From assembly GCF_030272615.1 (NCBI RefSeq), contig NC_081415.1, positions 263,918,925 through 263,982,924 of the forward strand: a stretch of 64,000 bases of DNA, given 5' to 3'. How positions within the stretch are numbered: position 1 is the stretch's first letter; every line of letters starts with the position of its first letter. The translations under genes and the position numbers were made by a program. The notes beneath the pieces were generated by a model. That model worked only from the letters and a program-made list of their open reading frames with translations. It did no database searches and was not told the origin of the DNA. Of this stretch, positions 32,424-43,803 are shown piece after piece. The DNA comes from Cryptomeria japonica (taxonomy: Eukaryota > Streptophyta > Pinopsida > Cupressales > Cupressaceae).

Positions 32424-34102
32424 TGTGTAGGGGAAAAAGTGTGACTAAGAAAGAAAACCCTAATCCCACTCTCGTGTACACATTCGTGGAATACGATAGA
32501 GCCTAGGGAGGTAACGCACTTCACCTACTTCTTGTGAGGAAGATAGAGCCAAGGATTACCTCTTAGGGTTTCTATTCCATTGTTGTAAATGAGAGATAGG
32601 AGAAATACAATGTGCATATTTGAATGATTTAACCTAAAATGCAAGTATACACAGGCAACCCTAATCTAGAAATGCAGAATTGAGAATAACTAATATACTA
32701 CTGAAAAGTACATATTAGGAGAAAAATTCAGAGGTGCCTCTATGCCAAAAATCTAAGTCAAAATGTTTGGGATAGGAGTGCTACACCCCTGTCCTGATTC
32801 TTCAGACTAGAAGTTGTAACTAACAAACTAGGATCTGAAGACTACAAATTGTTGTTCTGCCAAAATATGCTAAAATTGGGGAGGACCTCGATGCCATGCC
32901 ACTTTCTTGGGTAGGACCAAGGTGCCACACCCCTATCCCAAAGGTTTTTGTTGAGATTTGGTCCCTGAAATTGTGTATCTGTGCTCTTCCAGTCCTGAAA
33001 TTCACAGCGATGCTCAGATCCCGAATCTGCACCTGTAGCTAAAAATAGGGTTTTGGGTGGCTATATAGATTTTTTCCTTAGTCAAACCCATGTTTCAGTG
33101 ATTTACACCTCAACAAATAACTGATTTATATAGTAAAATACTATGTGCAAGAATCTTGTGTGTGTGCAAGACCCTATGATGAATGCAAACAATCTAAAGC
33201 AACCCTAAAGAGTAAACCCTAAATGCTTGTAATTGACAAAGTAAATGCTCTAAATCAATGATGCAAAGTTATATAAAGCATGAATGTAAATAAAATTGAT
33301 GTAATGAATCTCATACAAAGACATAGAAACAACATGAAACCATACCCAACCTTAAGGGAGAGGTACAAGCCAATCTTCAGTCGATGAACTTCTATTGCTT
33401 TCCTACATCTTCAAAAGCCCCCAATTGATAAAAGAATGTGTGATGAATGCTTGATAGGTTTTGTTGAAGACTCCAAAAGACCTTCTCCTTTGCTGCATAA
33501 AAGGCCCCTTGTGATTGCTCCAAAAAGCTTTTTCCTATATCAGATTCCTTAGCCTTTCAAATGAAGAAAGATAGGTCTTATGTATGAAACCCTAGATCCT
33601 AATTTCACCTTTAGGTTGACCTAGGATTTGAATTTACCACCAGTTTCTTGGGGTTAATTATTATAATATCATAGAATTATGCTCCCAAAATTTTGGGAAA
33701 AATGTCGAGGACCAGTGCAACTTGCACTCGATCCGACCAACTTTTCACTAAATTTTTAGGGTCATTAGATATGATGATATTAGAGAGAATCCCAAAGTTA
33801 CAGATGATTCCAAGATGTTTCAAAATGCGAAATTGAGCCTTAAAGGTCAAAATAGGACATAATAAGGGTTTATGATTTAATGATTTATTGAAGGAATAAA
33901 ATGAAAAGGGGCATGCTTAGGGTAAAGGGCCCAACTTTATAATGTGTGAAGTGATGAAATATGGATTAATATTTAATTTAATTAATTAATTAAATGCTTA
34001 AAGGAGATTAGAAATGTAGGATGCAAAACACACCAAGGTGGGTGCTAAACCAAGTGTGAAATTGTACCACCCGAGCAAGGGTGTACAATTTATGATGCTA
34101 CA
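32424..34102 (-). mobile_element. 5' LTR of gypsy copy B (1.68 kb)
   Basis: TGTGTAGGGG...GATGCTACA. The primer site and gag lie on its low side, so it is the 5' LTR of a minus-strand element. It is very similar by eye to 9,156-10,796, including a segment absent from copy A. Flanking ATATG at 34,103-34,107 nearly matches CTATG at 9,151-9,155. Confidence 0.82.
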
Positions 34103-34289
34103 ATATGATACTATAGTTGTGGTGGATCATCAAATGGAGCCTCTTTGATGCAGTATGTAGCTCTATAGATGGTTGCACAACCACAATTCAAAAGCCAAGT
34201 TAGAATCATTTTATACAAAATAGTTCACAATTATCAACATAACTATATATTCAATTATAATTTCTTTTCAATTGAATTGTAGATTACCT

Positions 34290-35300
34290 CATTTCCTGAT
34301 CTGGTATCTACCATCTTTTCTTTCATTGCCTTGTTAGACATATGAATCCTCTTAAAATGGAACTTGAGAGGATCCATGTTATGCCCAAACCGAGAAGGGG
34401 CCTATTGTAGGTTAAATACAATTAATACAAGGTAATAACATATATAGATCAAAAACACTAAAAATCTAAAATATATATAACAAAAGTGTACCGGAGCCTA
34501 AGATGCTTCTCTGGTAGACTTAGGAGGGCTCATCATTGATGAAGCAACTCTGACTATTTCCTATATGAAAAATGATAAGATTAAATACAATTAATACAAT
34601 GATAAGTATTGTAGGTTAAATACAATTAATACAAGAACATATATAGATCAAAAACACTAAAAATATGCAATATATAGAACGAAAGTGTACCGGAGCCTGG
34701 GATGCTTCTTCAGTAGACTTGGGAGGGCTCACCATTGATGAAGCAACTATGGCTATTTCCTGTATGAAAAATGATAAGATTAAAATTTATCTAAAGTTCA
34801 CATGTACATGTGAATATAATCATCAAATCAAGAAAATAAAGTAGAGATACATACCTCTTCCCTCTCTTGATCCTCTGGTGTATTAGGTGAATTCATCGGT
34901 TCTACAAATCCCAATTGTCGTTGTATATAAAAGAGACAAAAAAGAAAATCAATCTACAAGTTCCAATTAAGACAATTTCAACCTTTTCAAACAATTTTGT
35001 CAATTAAAAATGTGTTCAATTACCTTTTGACATTTAGGCATCTTTGAGGATTTCTTTCGCCATGGAGGTGTCCTAGACACGTGTGGGGTACCCTAAAAGA
35101 AACAAAATTAACACAAGAGATATTAGTACATAATATTAAATATAATTTAACAAATCTAAATTTAAATGACTTGCATATTCAATCAAAAGATTACATGAAA
35201 AGAGTTGTGAAAAATATGATACCGTATAGCTTTCTAGGCCAAAATTGATGGCCAAGTGAGTGACATTATCAATCTGGGACATTTGATCCCCTAACAACAC
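34290..35300 (-). pseudogene. Chain of short exons of an unrecognised gene, one exon duplicated
   Basis: On the minus strand five open segments are each bounded by AG and GT and each has a length divisible by three: 35,300-35,223 (78), 35,092-35,024 (69), 34,759-34,691 (69), 34,5xx (69) and about 34,408-34,295 (114). They read VLLGDQMSQIDNVTHLAINF..., GTPHVSRTPPWRKKSSKMPK..., EIAIVASSMVSPPKSTEEAS..., a near copy of the last with one TAG, and GHNMDPLKFHFKRIHMSNKA.... A further segment near 34,901-34,855 reads EPMNSPNTPEDQEREE but its phase does not fit. I do not recognise the protein; a host gene fragment or a DNA-transposon gene (for example a CACTA accessory protein) are both possible. The gypsy LTR abuts it. 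Confidence 0.5.
34430..34790. repeat. Tandem duplication, ~190-bp unit (exon plus flanking introns)
   Basis: The block from 'ggttaaatacaattaatacaa' through 'gtgtaccggagcct' to 'atgaaaaatgataagatta' occurs twice, starting at about 34,430 and 34,612. It carries one 69-nt exon each time. Confidence 0.8.
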
Positions 35301-35351
35301 CTATAAAATGCAAAATAAATATACATTAAAGAGAGTTAATATATGATCAAG

Positions 35352-35682
35352 TCTAGTTTCAGGTATGACACCTCCTGTATAAGACATGGATGATTGAGCG
35401 TCTGGTTTCAGGAATGATACCACCTGTATAAGACATGGATGATCGAGCATCTAGTTTCAGGAATGATACCACCTGTATAAGACATGGATGATCGAGCATC
35501 TAGTTTCAGGAATGATATATCATGTATAAGAGTTGATCAAAATGTCTAGTTTCAGGAATGATATATCCTGTATAAGAGCTGATCAAAACATCTAGTTTCA
35601 GGAATGATATATCCTGTATAAGAGCTTATCAAAACATCTAGTTTCAAGAAAGAGACAACCTGTATAAGACATGATAGATAGT
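35352..35682. repeat. Minisatellite, seven units of 49 then 46 bp
   Basis: Units start with TCTAGTTTCAGGAATGATA (or TCTGG) at 35,352, 35,401, 35,450, 35,499, 35,545, 35,591 and 35,637. The first three are 49 bp and contain 'gtataagacatggatgat'; the next ones are 46 bp with 'gtataagagctgatcaaaa'. The minus-strand ORF across it is a repeat artefact. Confidence 0.9.
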
Positions 35683-36836
35683 TCAGAATAATGATGAAGA
35701 TATGCAAGTGAAGAAAGATTCCATGATGATGTGATAGATTCCATGATGATGCATTGCTTTGATTTATGAGATGTGAGATATATCTTGAAAATGAGATGTA
35801 TGATAATGATAATGACGTGTAACTAAATGCAAGAAAAATGATGTGCAACCTAATGCAAGATTAAGATGATAATGATGTGCAGCTAATGCAAAGCTTAATA
35901 TGCATTCTCATTCTCAATGTTGCCATCTATTGTGATCAAAGTGCTGGTGCTTCCTTTGTTTTCATCATCGAGCCTTGATTTGTTGAAAGTTGATACAAGC
36001 ATCATGGTATAATTGAACCATAACAACCTGAGTATAACTTACATGGATTTTGATATTGTAAGACGACACAAGCATTGAGGTATAATTGAACCAAGACGAC
36101 CTGAGTGTTGCTTTCATAAATAGATAAGAGTTAACCTTTGTCCCATACAAATCCAAAATGTCATCAACGATATGCCACCTGATTTCTTCATAGGACAATT
36201 TGCATGGTAAAAGACTTCACTCACAAATACAAGACAAATAAAACATCACATTCCTTCCTTGCTTCTCTAATCGTAAGACATCCTCGAGTTACTTAGGAGA
36301 TATGATAAGAAAAAATTAACAACCATAAGTAAGCATGCATGCTATTTGGAATGTATTCTTGTCAAATAAAACATCTTGCAAATAGATCTTTGTTTAGTTC
36401 TAGTCAGTTTAATTCCATGATGTTTAGCCTTCTTGCATTGTCGTTTGTCATTTGTTGGTTGTTTTGATCCTTGTTGTCATGCTACGTGTTTGGTCTGATG
36501 TTGAAAATATTGAAGGCAAAATTCCCTGAGCGAGTTCAGGATTTTGCCCCTTGTTGTTGATACTACTTCAATATGGATATGTACGCTGATCACCAAGCCA
36601 TGGTGGGAAATGATTTGGATAACTGATTCAGATAAACCAAGGACAGTGACTATGCTAAGTATGTCCAGGATTGATAAGCATTTGTGAATTTCTGGTGATG
36701 TCTCAGATGGGTGGATATGATATGTACAATATGATTTCTGAAACATGTACTACCATCAATTGATAAAGATAAGGCTAACTAGAATAAAATCCAACACTCA
36801 TATTGATCTATGTCATTATTTTGATTGGTTTGATGA
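35683..36836. other. Non-coding stretch with no supported gene
   Basis: AT-rich with short runs such as 'gatgatgtgatagattccat' (doubled near 35,715). Short minus-strand ORFs at 35,965-36,198 and 36,477-36,746 have no recognisable domain. It is possibly interior of the gypsy-type element whose 5' LTR is at 42,397. Confidence 0.35.
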
Positions 36837-37075
36837 TTGATAGGAATGTCTGGTTTCAAAGAGTGAATACCCCATTTAAGACCGATCTATCTAGTTTCGA
36901 GTGTACCCATCCTTGTATCAGACATGTTTATGTTGATGTTGATAGATGGGTTGATTATCAAGACTCGATGATTGATAGGAATGTCTGGTTTTGAAGAGTG
37001 AGTACCCCATATAAGACCGATCTTTCTGGTTTCGAGTGTACCTATCCCTGTATAAGGCATGTTTGATGTTGATGT
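36837..37075. repeat. Two-copy ~136-bp repeat related to the 49/46-bp minisatellite
   Basis: 'attgataggaatgtctggttt...gagtaccccat...aagaccgatct..ctggtttcgagtgtacc' occurs near 36,837 and 36,973. Each copy carries two 'tctrgttt' starts and a 'gtatmaggcatg'-type end. The same phrase builds the array at 35,352. Confidence 0.65.
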
Positions 37076-37435
37076 TGATTTCAAGTAATGAATTGATTAA
37101 CAAGACATGTGTTCAATTTGATTGCATATTTTGAGAGTTTTCCTGTTGTTGATTTGATTTGATGGATGGGCCATGCATTCATGCTTTGATTTTCAATTTT
37201 TATTTGATTTTGTCAATTTTTTGATTTTTAGTTTTTGGATATTTTGATATTTTGATATTTTTTTTGGATTAGAAGAAATATGTATTTGGTTGCCCCAATG
37301 TATATCAAGACAAGGAACATTATGAATGGATGACTGAACCATTGAGGTGGAAATGGATTTTTTGTGTTCATAGTTTTGATCATGATCAAGGATGGAAAAG
37401 GGGATATGGATAGGAGAAACAAGATCATAGATAGA

Positions 37436-37800
37436 AATATATGATGGAAGACATGAATAGTTAGGAAAAGGGATATGGATTAGAGGATATGGATGAGGTG
37501 AAGCAAGATCATAGATAGAACTGGATGATAGAAGCGATGAACAGATAGGATAAGGGATATGGATGAGGTGAAGCAAGATCGTAGATAGCATTGGATGATA
37601 GAAGCAATGAATAGATAGGATAAGGGATATGGATTAGAGGATATGGATGAGGTGAAACAAGATCGTAGATAGCACTGGATGATAGAAGCAATGAATAGAT
37701 AGGATAGATGGTATGGATAAAGCGAAGCAAGATCGTAGATAGTACTGGATGATAGAATCAATGAATAGATAGGATAAGAGGTATGGATTAGAAAATATGG
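37436..37800. repeat. Tandem repeat, 66-84-bp units, about five copies
   Basis: 'agcaagatcgtagatagcactggatgatagaagcaatgaatagataggataag' recurs near 37,500, 37,570, 37,655 and 37,727, with a truncated form near 37,420. Minus-strand ORFs (YLFIASIIQ..LRSCF repeats) are by-products. Confidence 0.85.
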
Positions 37801-40065
37801 GAGATATGGTAGGAAGAATAGAGTGGATGAACTTTGCCCCCAAGCATAGAGGTTTCCATTTGCAAAGAGGTGATATGTAAGATTGTCACAGCATTTAGCA
37901 CCATCTGAATAAGTGTTCTTGAACTTTCAAAGATATAGACCCAACCCACACTTAGAACCTCTGGAAAATTCAACTGAACATATCTAGTGACTGGGAAGTA
38001 GACTCAAAAGGGAAGAAGAATCCCAAACTAGATCAAGGTACTTAGTCTTTGATTACCCATGTGTGTGCAAGTGGGGTCATTTCGGATCATATGATCATTA
38101 TAATCTTCAAAATCCAACATGGCTAGCTACATGAGTTATCTTGGCTTCAAAAGCATCATGGATAGAGCCTCGCTGCCATCGAGCACCCATAGCCTCAACG
38201 AGGTTATCATTGTAATCTTACAAATATTGCTCCATTTCCATCCAGGCATCCATAGCCCCAATGGAGTTATTCGCATGTTCCCATAGCCAAGCTTTTTGAT
38301 ATTGCTTTTTTTTTTCTTGATATTTCTTTTTTGTTCATGCTTTTGATATTTTGATATAAATTTTTTTTCTCTTTATTTTTCTTGCATTGGCTTTTAATTG
38401 ATGAAACTTATGTGGGTCTGATAATTATAGTGGTGCTGAAGCAAGATTTTAGATTTTTCACTAGCCATGTCTTCAATTTAAGAGATCACAATAGTTTAGA
38501 GCAATCTATTAAGCGTATGAGATATAGTAATCAAAAGATGTCAGTACCAAGATATGATAAGTGGTTCTTTTATGGATTGAGTGTGTATCCCAACCAAAAT
38601 AAAATGTTAGAGAGGAACAACCTCATATTTTGAAGCATTTCATGAATATATATCTAGAAAAAGGACTGAACATGAGAATCGAGCATGGGCAAGTGTGTGA
38701 CAAAATGACATAAATTCCTATTTCATAGATGACGATTTTATGCAAAGGATTGAATGATAGGGATTGAAGGATAGAAAAGAGGTGTTGGATAATAGATAGA
38801 ATGTTTGAAGATTTGTGTGAGGATAGATGGAAATGTATTCAGGATGAGTGTTGGTAAACAACTCAAGAAGTGATGAAGAGATGGAGGAAATCAAATTTTG
38901 GGACATAAGGACCCAATATAGATAGAGGAAATGATGGAAGAATATTTTTGGAAAGATGTTTAGATAGAGGGTTGAAATAAGTTCAAAGATGTGTTCCTTT
39001 GTTGATCTTTCTTATGGATCATTTGAGGTGTTGGATTGGTGGATGGATGAAGGTAAGGACCCAACATGGATGGAAGGGGTGGAGAGTTTGACTTTGGAAT
39101 GAAAGGACCTAAGATGGATTTGAAGGATGAAAAGTTTGACTTTGGAATAAAAGGACCTAAGATAGATTTGGAGGATGAAAGGATTCCTTGATCTTGATCT
39201 TAACTTGGAGTAGGATAATTTGAGTTTGTACTTTCCTCTTGATTTGGAATTAGATTAATGAAGGAGATGGAAGGGATATAATGATTTTGCTTAGGAGGTG
39301 GATGTTGAATGGGACTCTGCTCTTGAGATAAAAGGGATCCTCATGGATGGAATACCAAAATCTTAGGGGATCATCATAAGCTTCTTGATAGGTGGGATCC
39401 TGATAAAAAATGGGATTAGATTGGAGAGCCATAATATCTTGATCTTAATTTAGGTTAGGACTCATTTCCTTTGATTGAGTTTCCTTTTTCTTGGTTTGAT
39501 GATGAATGGTCATACGAATGATAAAAGTTGATGTTTTTGATAGGTTGATGTAGAGAAATTTACTCCTTTTGATAAGGGTCCGAGGACTAGGTTGTCTCTT
39601 CTTTAACTTAGTCTTTTGATGAAGACTTCTTCTTCTCAAAATGTGGGGAGTGGTCACACACAAATGATCAATGTTGATGTTGATGTTGGATTTGAATACT
39701 CAAGTTTACTTTATCAAGTAGAGGTTTAGTTTGATTTTCCTCCATGACAAAGTGTGTCAAATGATATGGATAAAGTCTCCCGATATGGAAACTTGATTTG
39801 ACAACTTGAGGACCTAACTAGGTATTGTTTTGATAGGAACCTTTGATCATTGTATTGATACTCTTTAATTTTGTTGGATGAAGTCTGATCTCAAGCTAGT
39901 TGATGATTTGAAAACTCATTCTAAGAGTGTTTTGTTGGATTTAAGAATTTTCTCACTAATGATCTTTTCAAAGTTTTGTTGTTGGATTTGCTAAGGGACC
40001 CGAAAGGGTATTTGAAACTATTGATAAAAATCTCCCAAAGTGACTAATTTGCTCTTTCTTTTTCC
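37801..40065. other. Non-coding interior, no supported gene
   Basis: No ORF with a recognisable domain. A ~50-bp phrase 'tttgactttggaatgaaaggacctaagatggattt' is repeated two to three times at 39,075-39,180, and 'catagcctcaacgaggttat' has a second form at 38,250. It is probably leader or interior of the element at 42.4 kb. Confidence 0.4.
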
Positions 40066-40430
40066 CTAATATTGATCATGCGCTAAGATAGAGACTGAAT
40101 ATGCTAAAGAATGTTCAAGATGCGCTATAGGATGTTCACAATGTGCTATGTTGTCTTTCCTATGCACTAATATGTTCTGATTACGTGCTATTGTTTGGAT
40201 TGAAAGTGCTATGATATGTCCTAAATGTGCCACGTTGATGTCTAAATGTGCTAGACTGATGTTGACAAGCACTACCTAAAATTTTACTAGTATGATACTG
40301 ATTGTGCACTAAGTTGAGTGATGAAAGTGCTAGGTTTTAGTGCAAATGCGCTATTGAATGCTTGCTACGCGCTAGGATGTTTCTCCTATGCGCTAACTGT
40401 CCTGAATTCTTTGTTTCCATTGTTTTTGAA
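40066..40430 (-). repeat. Degenerate GCGCTA-type repeat (AH-rich if translated)
   Basis: 'atgygctaa' or its variants ('atgcgctat', 'aagtgctat', 'atgtgctag') recur every ~24-30 bases, about twelve times. On the minus strand it gives a short frame with I-A-H-x-x-H steps (NIAHCEHPIAHLEHSLAYSV). The same repeat returns at 42,060-42,310. Confidence 0.6.
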
Positions 40431-42059
40431 TTTTAACACTTGTGATTTTGAAAGATGATTTCATTTTGGATACTCAAGCTTACTAAGTCGAATAGATAAA
40501 CTCTTGATCACTTGGTTTGATATTTCCCTAATCTTGTTGGATTTGGAAATATTCTCCACTTTATGATTTTTCCTTGTTTGAATTGACTTTTGAGTTTGAT
40601 TGTTGGACACTTTGCAAGATATTTTAACATTTGTGACAAGAATACATAGCACACATGAAGAAAATGGTCATCCTAATCCTAAACATTGAGTGTATGTTCT
40701 TTTTGAGGATGTGTTCAAATCCCCGATGTTATCACCAGTTTGATTTACAACAAAAGAGACATCAGATAGACTCTTTATTCAAAGGTCATTGACAATATCA
40801 TAGCCCACTAGTCTCAGTACTCCGTCAACTCAAATAGCCTTGTCACCCCCTAGGGGGCACCCATTTTTTTGCCTTTTACCAGAAATTAAATCAAAGTGAA
40901 TTGCTTCACAATTGAGTAGTTATCTTGGGAGATATATGGTGAGTGATCTTGGAGGTGAATTCTTCCCCACCCTTGCACGATGACATTGCCAATGTTTGGT
41001 GACTGACTCGATTCAAAGTCTCTAATGCCAAGGTTCTTAATCAGGCTTCTGTTCGGTCTTTAGTGATAAACTCCCTCAGGAGGCTTTCCAACCTTTAGAA
41101 CAAAGGCTTTATGTATCGTAAAGATATTGGGGGAAGGTTAATCGCTGAGGAAAAATGTTGAAGGGACTTTCGTCAACCTCCACTTTTGATTATAGTGGGT
41201 TGGAACACTTGGCGATAAAGTCGTTGCCCACTTAGATCATTCCCCTCTCACCAACCATTTAAATGACGCTCTAAGAGAAACTCGAGAGGGCAATCCTACT
41301 AAAGGTTTTAAATGCTTGAAATACTGAAAGCGTAAGAATGGTTTAGCTTTTTGGTCACCCGGTTAAGGGGAGAGCATATACCTTCCACTTTCGAGACAAG
41401 GCACAAAATGGTTCTTTTTAACCTCACAATTCAGTTGTTTGCTAACTTCTATTGGGAGATGTTGCTCCAAAAAGGTATGGTGTTCTTTTTCACTCTCAAA
41501 TCAATGATTTTCTTATCTAAGTAAACAAATTCTAGTCAACAAAGCAAATTCTTCAATATGGTCAACAAAATGAATTTGATAGGGAAAGGATTTCCCTCTT
41601 TTGCTTTATCTAGAATTTGGAAAAATGAGGTTCTTTAACTTATGCAAAAAAAAAAAAAAAATGGATCCTTTTAGACACCAAAGGATGGTGATGTTCATTT
41701 TAAAGCTTCACAAAAATAGAGTTTGTCTTGTTCTTTTTAAAACCCCAAAAATGAAGAGTTTTCTCTTCCTATGAAAGTAAGGTAAGGTTTTTGTTTGTTG
41801 TTCTTTTTAAGTTACCCAAAAGTAAAATGAGCTCAATTTTACTAATAAGGAAATGAAGAAAACTTTAAATAACTAACTTCACAAAGTTAGAAATAAAAAA
41901 ATTCAATCAAAAGCTTAAACTTAGTAAAATGGAATCTCCCAACCCTGCAAACAAATGTTAGTGAGCTGCAATAAAAACTAATGAGCAATAATAATGTTCA
42001 AGGCGGACTTCTACAAGTCTAATCTTATATCTTTGTTACATTTTTGTTTTTCTCTGTGT
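40431..42059. other. Non-coding interior with poly-A run
   Basis: No gene. It includes A16 near 41,645 and a run of 'aaaaaggtatggttcttttt'-like phrases between 41,400 and 41,900. Probably element leader sequence. Confidence 0.35.
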
Positions 42060-42315
42060 CTGATATGCGCTAATTTGCAGACTAGATGCGCTACAGAATG
42101 CTCTAGCCAAAAACCCAGATGTGCGACGTCATTGCATGGATGCGTTGCACTAATGTTTTAAAGCGTTGAGGCTTACAGGAATTAGCAGAAGTGATATGCG
42201 CTAAGGTTAAGGTGAGATGCACTAATTTTTAGGTCCAACATGCTAAACAGTGAGCGGGATGCGCTGAAGGATAGACCAGATGTGCTAAAGGATGGTATCC
42301 ATGCGCTAATTCAAG
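42060..42315 (-). repeat. Second block of the GCGCTA-type repeat
   Basis: 'gatgcgctaa' variants occur about ten times just inside the primer site of the gypsy-type element. The minus-strand frame again shows A-H repeats (LAHGYHPLAHLVYPSAHPAH). Confidence 0.6.
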
Positions 42316-42374
42316 TTTTCTGCATACCTGCAAAGTTAGTCCTGCATCAAAAATGATTTGATAAATGGGGTTAT

Positions 42375-42392
42375 GCCCCATGGTGGGCGCCA
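42375..42392 (-). promoter_or_regulatory. Lys-type primer binding site
   Basis: The minus strand reads TGGCGCCCACCATGGGGC, the classical form seen in many plant Ty3/gypsy elements (usually assigned to tRNA-Lys). It sits four bases inside the LTR end. Confidence 0.8.
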
Positions 42393-42396
42393 TAAA

Positions 42397-43803
42397 TGTA
42401 TGCTGGAAATGTGGTATCAACCTGCAAGAGGAGAAAACAATTCAAACATACACATGAAACATTGCATTAGAGGCTAGAAATCCAAACAAAGTAAGTTAAA
42501 TGAATCTAAACTCTTTAAAATCATTCCATGTTCCTCTATCTCCAAGGATCTTCAAGATTCAAGGTGGCTCTCATCTTGGAAGAGCACTTGATTCTTTAAG
42601 ATGACAACCTAAAGAATGAGATTTAAATGTTTCTAAGATCTAAATGGAATGCAACCAAGATCCTAGCGATGATTTAGATATGAAACTAGATGATGATAGG
42701 ATTCAAGATATTGATATGAAGCATGGACTAGTATGAAAATGATACTAAGATGAAGCTAACATGATACATTTAAGATTATAATGCTATCAAAATGATCTAA
42801 AATTCTATTATATCAAAGAGAGATAATATGCTTAATGTTATGAGACTATAAGTTTGATGCACAAAGACTTGATTGTTTTGAAGAAGGAATGGGCTCTATT
42901 TATAAGGAAAATAGGGCAATGGATGGTCAAGATTGGATAATCTTATCAAGGGCCAGGATTGAAAGTTAATCAATCCATGTTTACAATTCTCACCAATGAA
43001 ATAGTGATAATTATCAACAAGAGACTGCTTGAGAGGAGATGTAAGAAGCATTAAATGCTTGAGAAGACATGAAGGTTACCTTAGGAGGTAAGGGTTAAGG
43101 TTAGGTTAGGGTTATCTAATGGATAATGCTTTTATCCAAGGGGTAAACTCTTGTGCAAGGGTTAAAGGGATAACCATGGTCAAAGCAATGAATGCTTGAT
43201 GAGACCCTTGGGTTAGATGAAGGTTGAGTTAGGCAAAAAGTCTCTAACCATGTAAGAAGGTTGAGTTAACCGTTAACGATTTGGAAGATTTTCAAGGTTA
43301 ACTTGTTGAAGACATAAAGCCTTTAATGGTTTTCAAAGACTTTGAGGGTTTGAGAAGTGATTTCCCTTTGCTTAGGGATGTGACAATATTTAGGAGATGG
43401 GTTAGGCTAATTTAGAAGTGATTAGAAGAATCTAGAAGGGGGTTTAGAGAGGCAAGTGGGAGATGTAGGATTTTGCAAGTGGGTGGAGGGGAATTTAATT
43501 AAAATAAAATTAATTTATTTCAATTGTGGTTGCAACTTGCATTTGTAGGATTTTGCAAGTGGGGGGATTTTTATATAAAATTACATTTATTTAAATGCAA
43601 ATGAGATTTTAATTAAATATAGATTTAATTAAAATGGGAAAGGGAATAAATTGATATTTTTAATTAAATGTGAATTTAATTAAAATGGCATAGATAGAAG
43701 AAGGGTATATTAATTAAATCTTAATTTAATTACTTGGAAGAATTAAGAATAAGTAAATGAATAAAATTCACTTAATTCATTGTACAACTTTTAGGTGTCT
43801 ACA
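42397..43803 (-). mobile_element. 5' LTR of a gypsy-type element with Lys primer site (1.41 kb)
   Basis: On the minus strand it opens TGTAGACACCTAAAAGTTGT and ends CCAGCATACA, followed by 'ttta' and the primer site. TG...CA ends and the primer site define a 5' LTR of a minus-strand element. The interior to the left contains minisatellites but no recognisable gag-pol, and no partner LTR was seen down to the copy B LTR. It is either a truncated or a large non-autonomous element. The U3 part (43,490-43,790) is rich in 'atttaattaaa'. Confidence 0.75.

Noticed and set aside
35352-35682. Regular 46-49-bp repeats resembling a CRISPR array
   Set aside because: There are no unique spacers between short constant repeats; the whole unit repeats. 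The genome is plant-like and there are no cas genes.
37193-37843. Overlapping minus-strand ORFs with repeated YLFIASIIQ phrases as a repeat protein
   Set aside because: All frames stay open because the underlying DNA repeat lacks stops; several frames are open at once and none has a recognisable domain.
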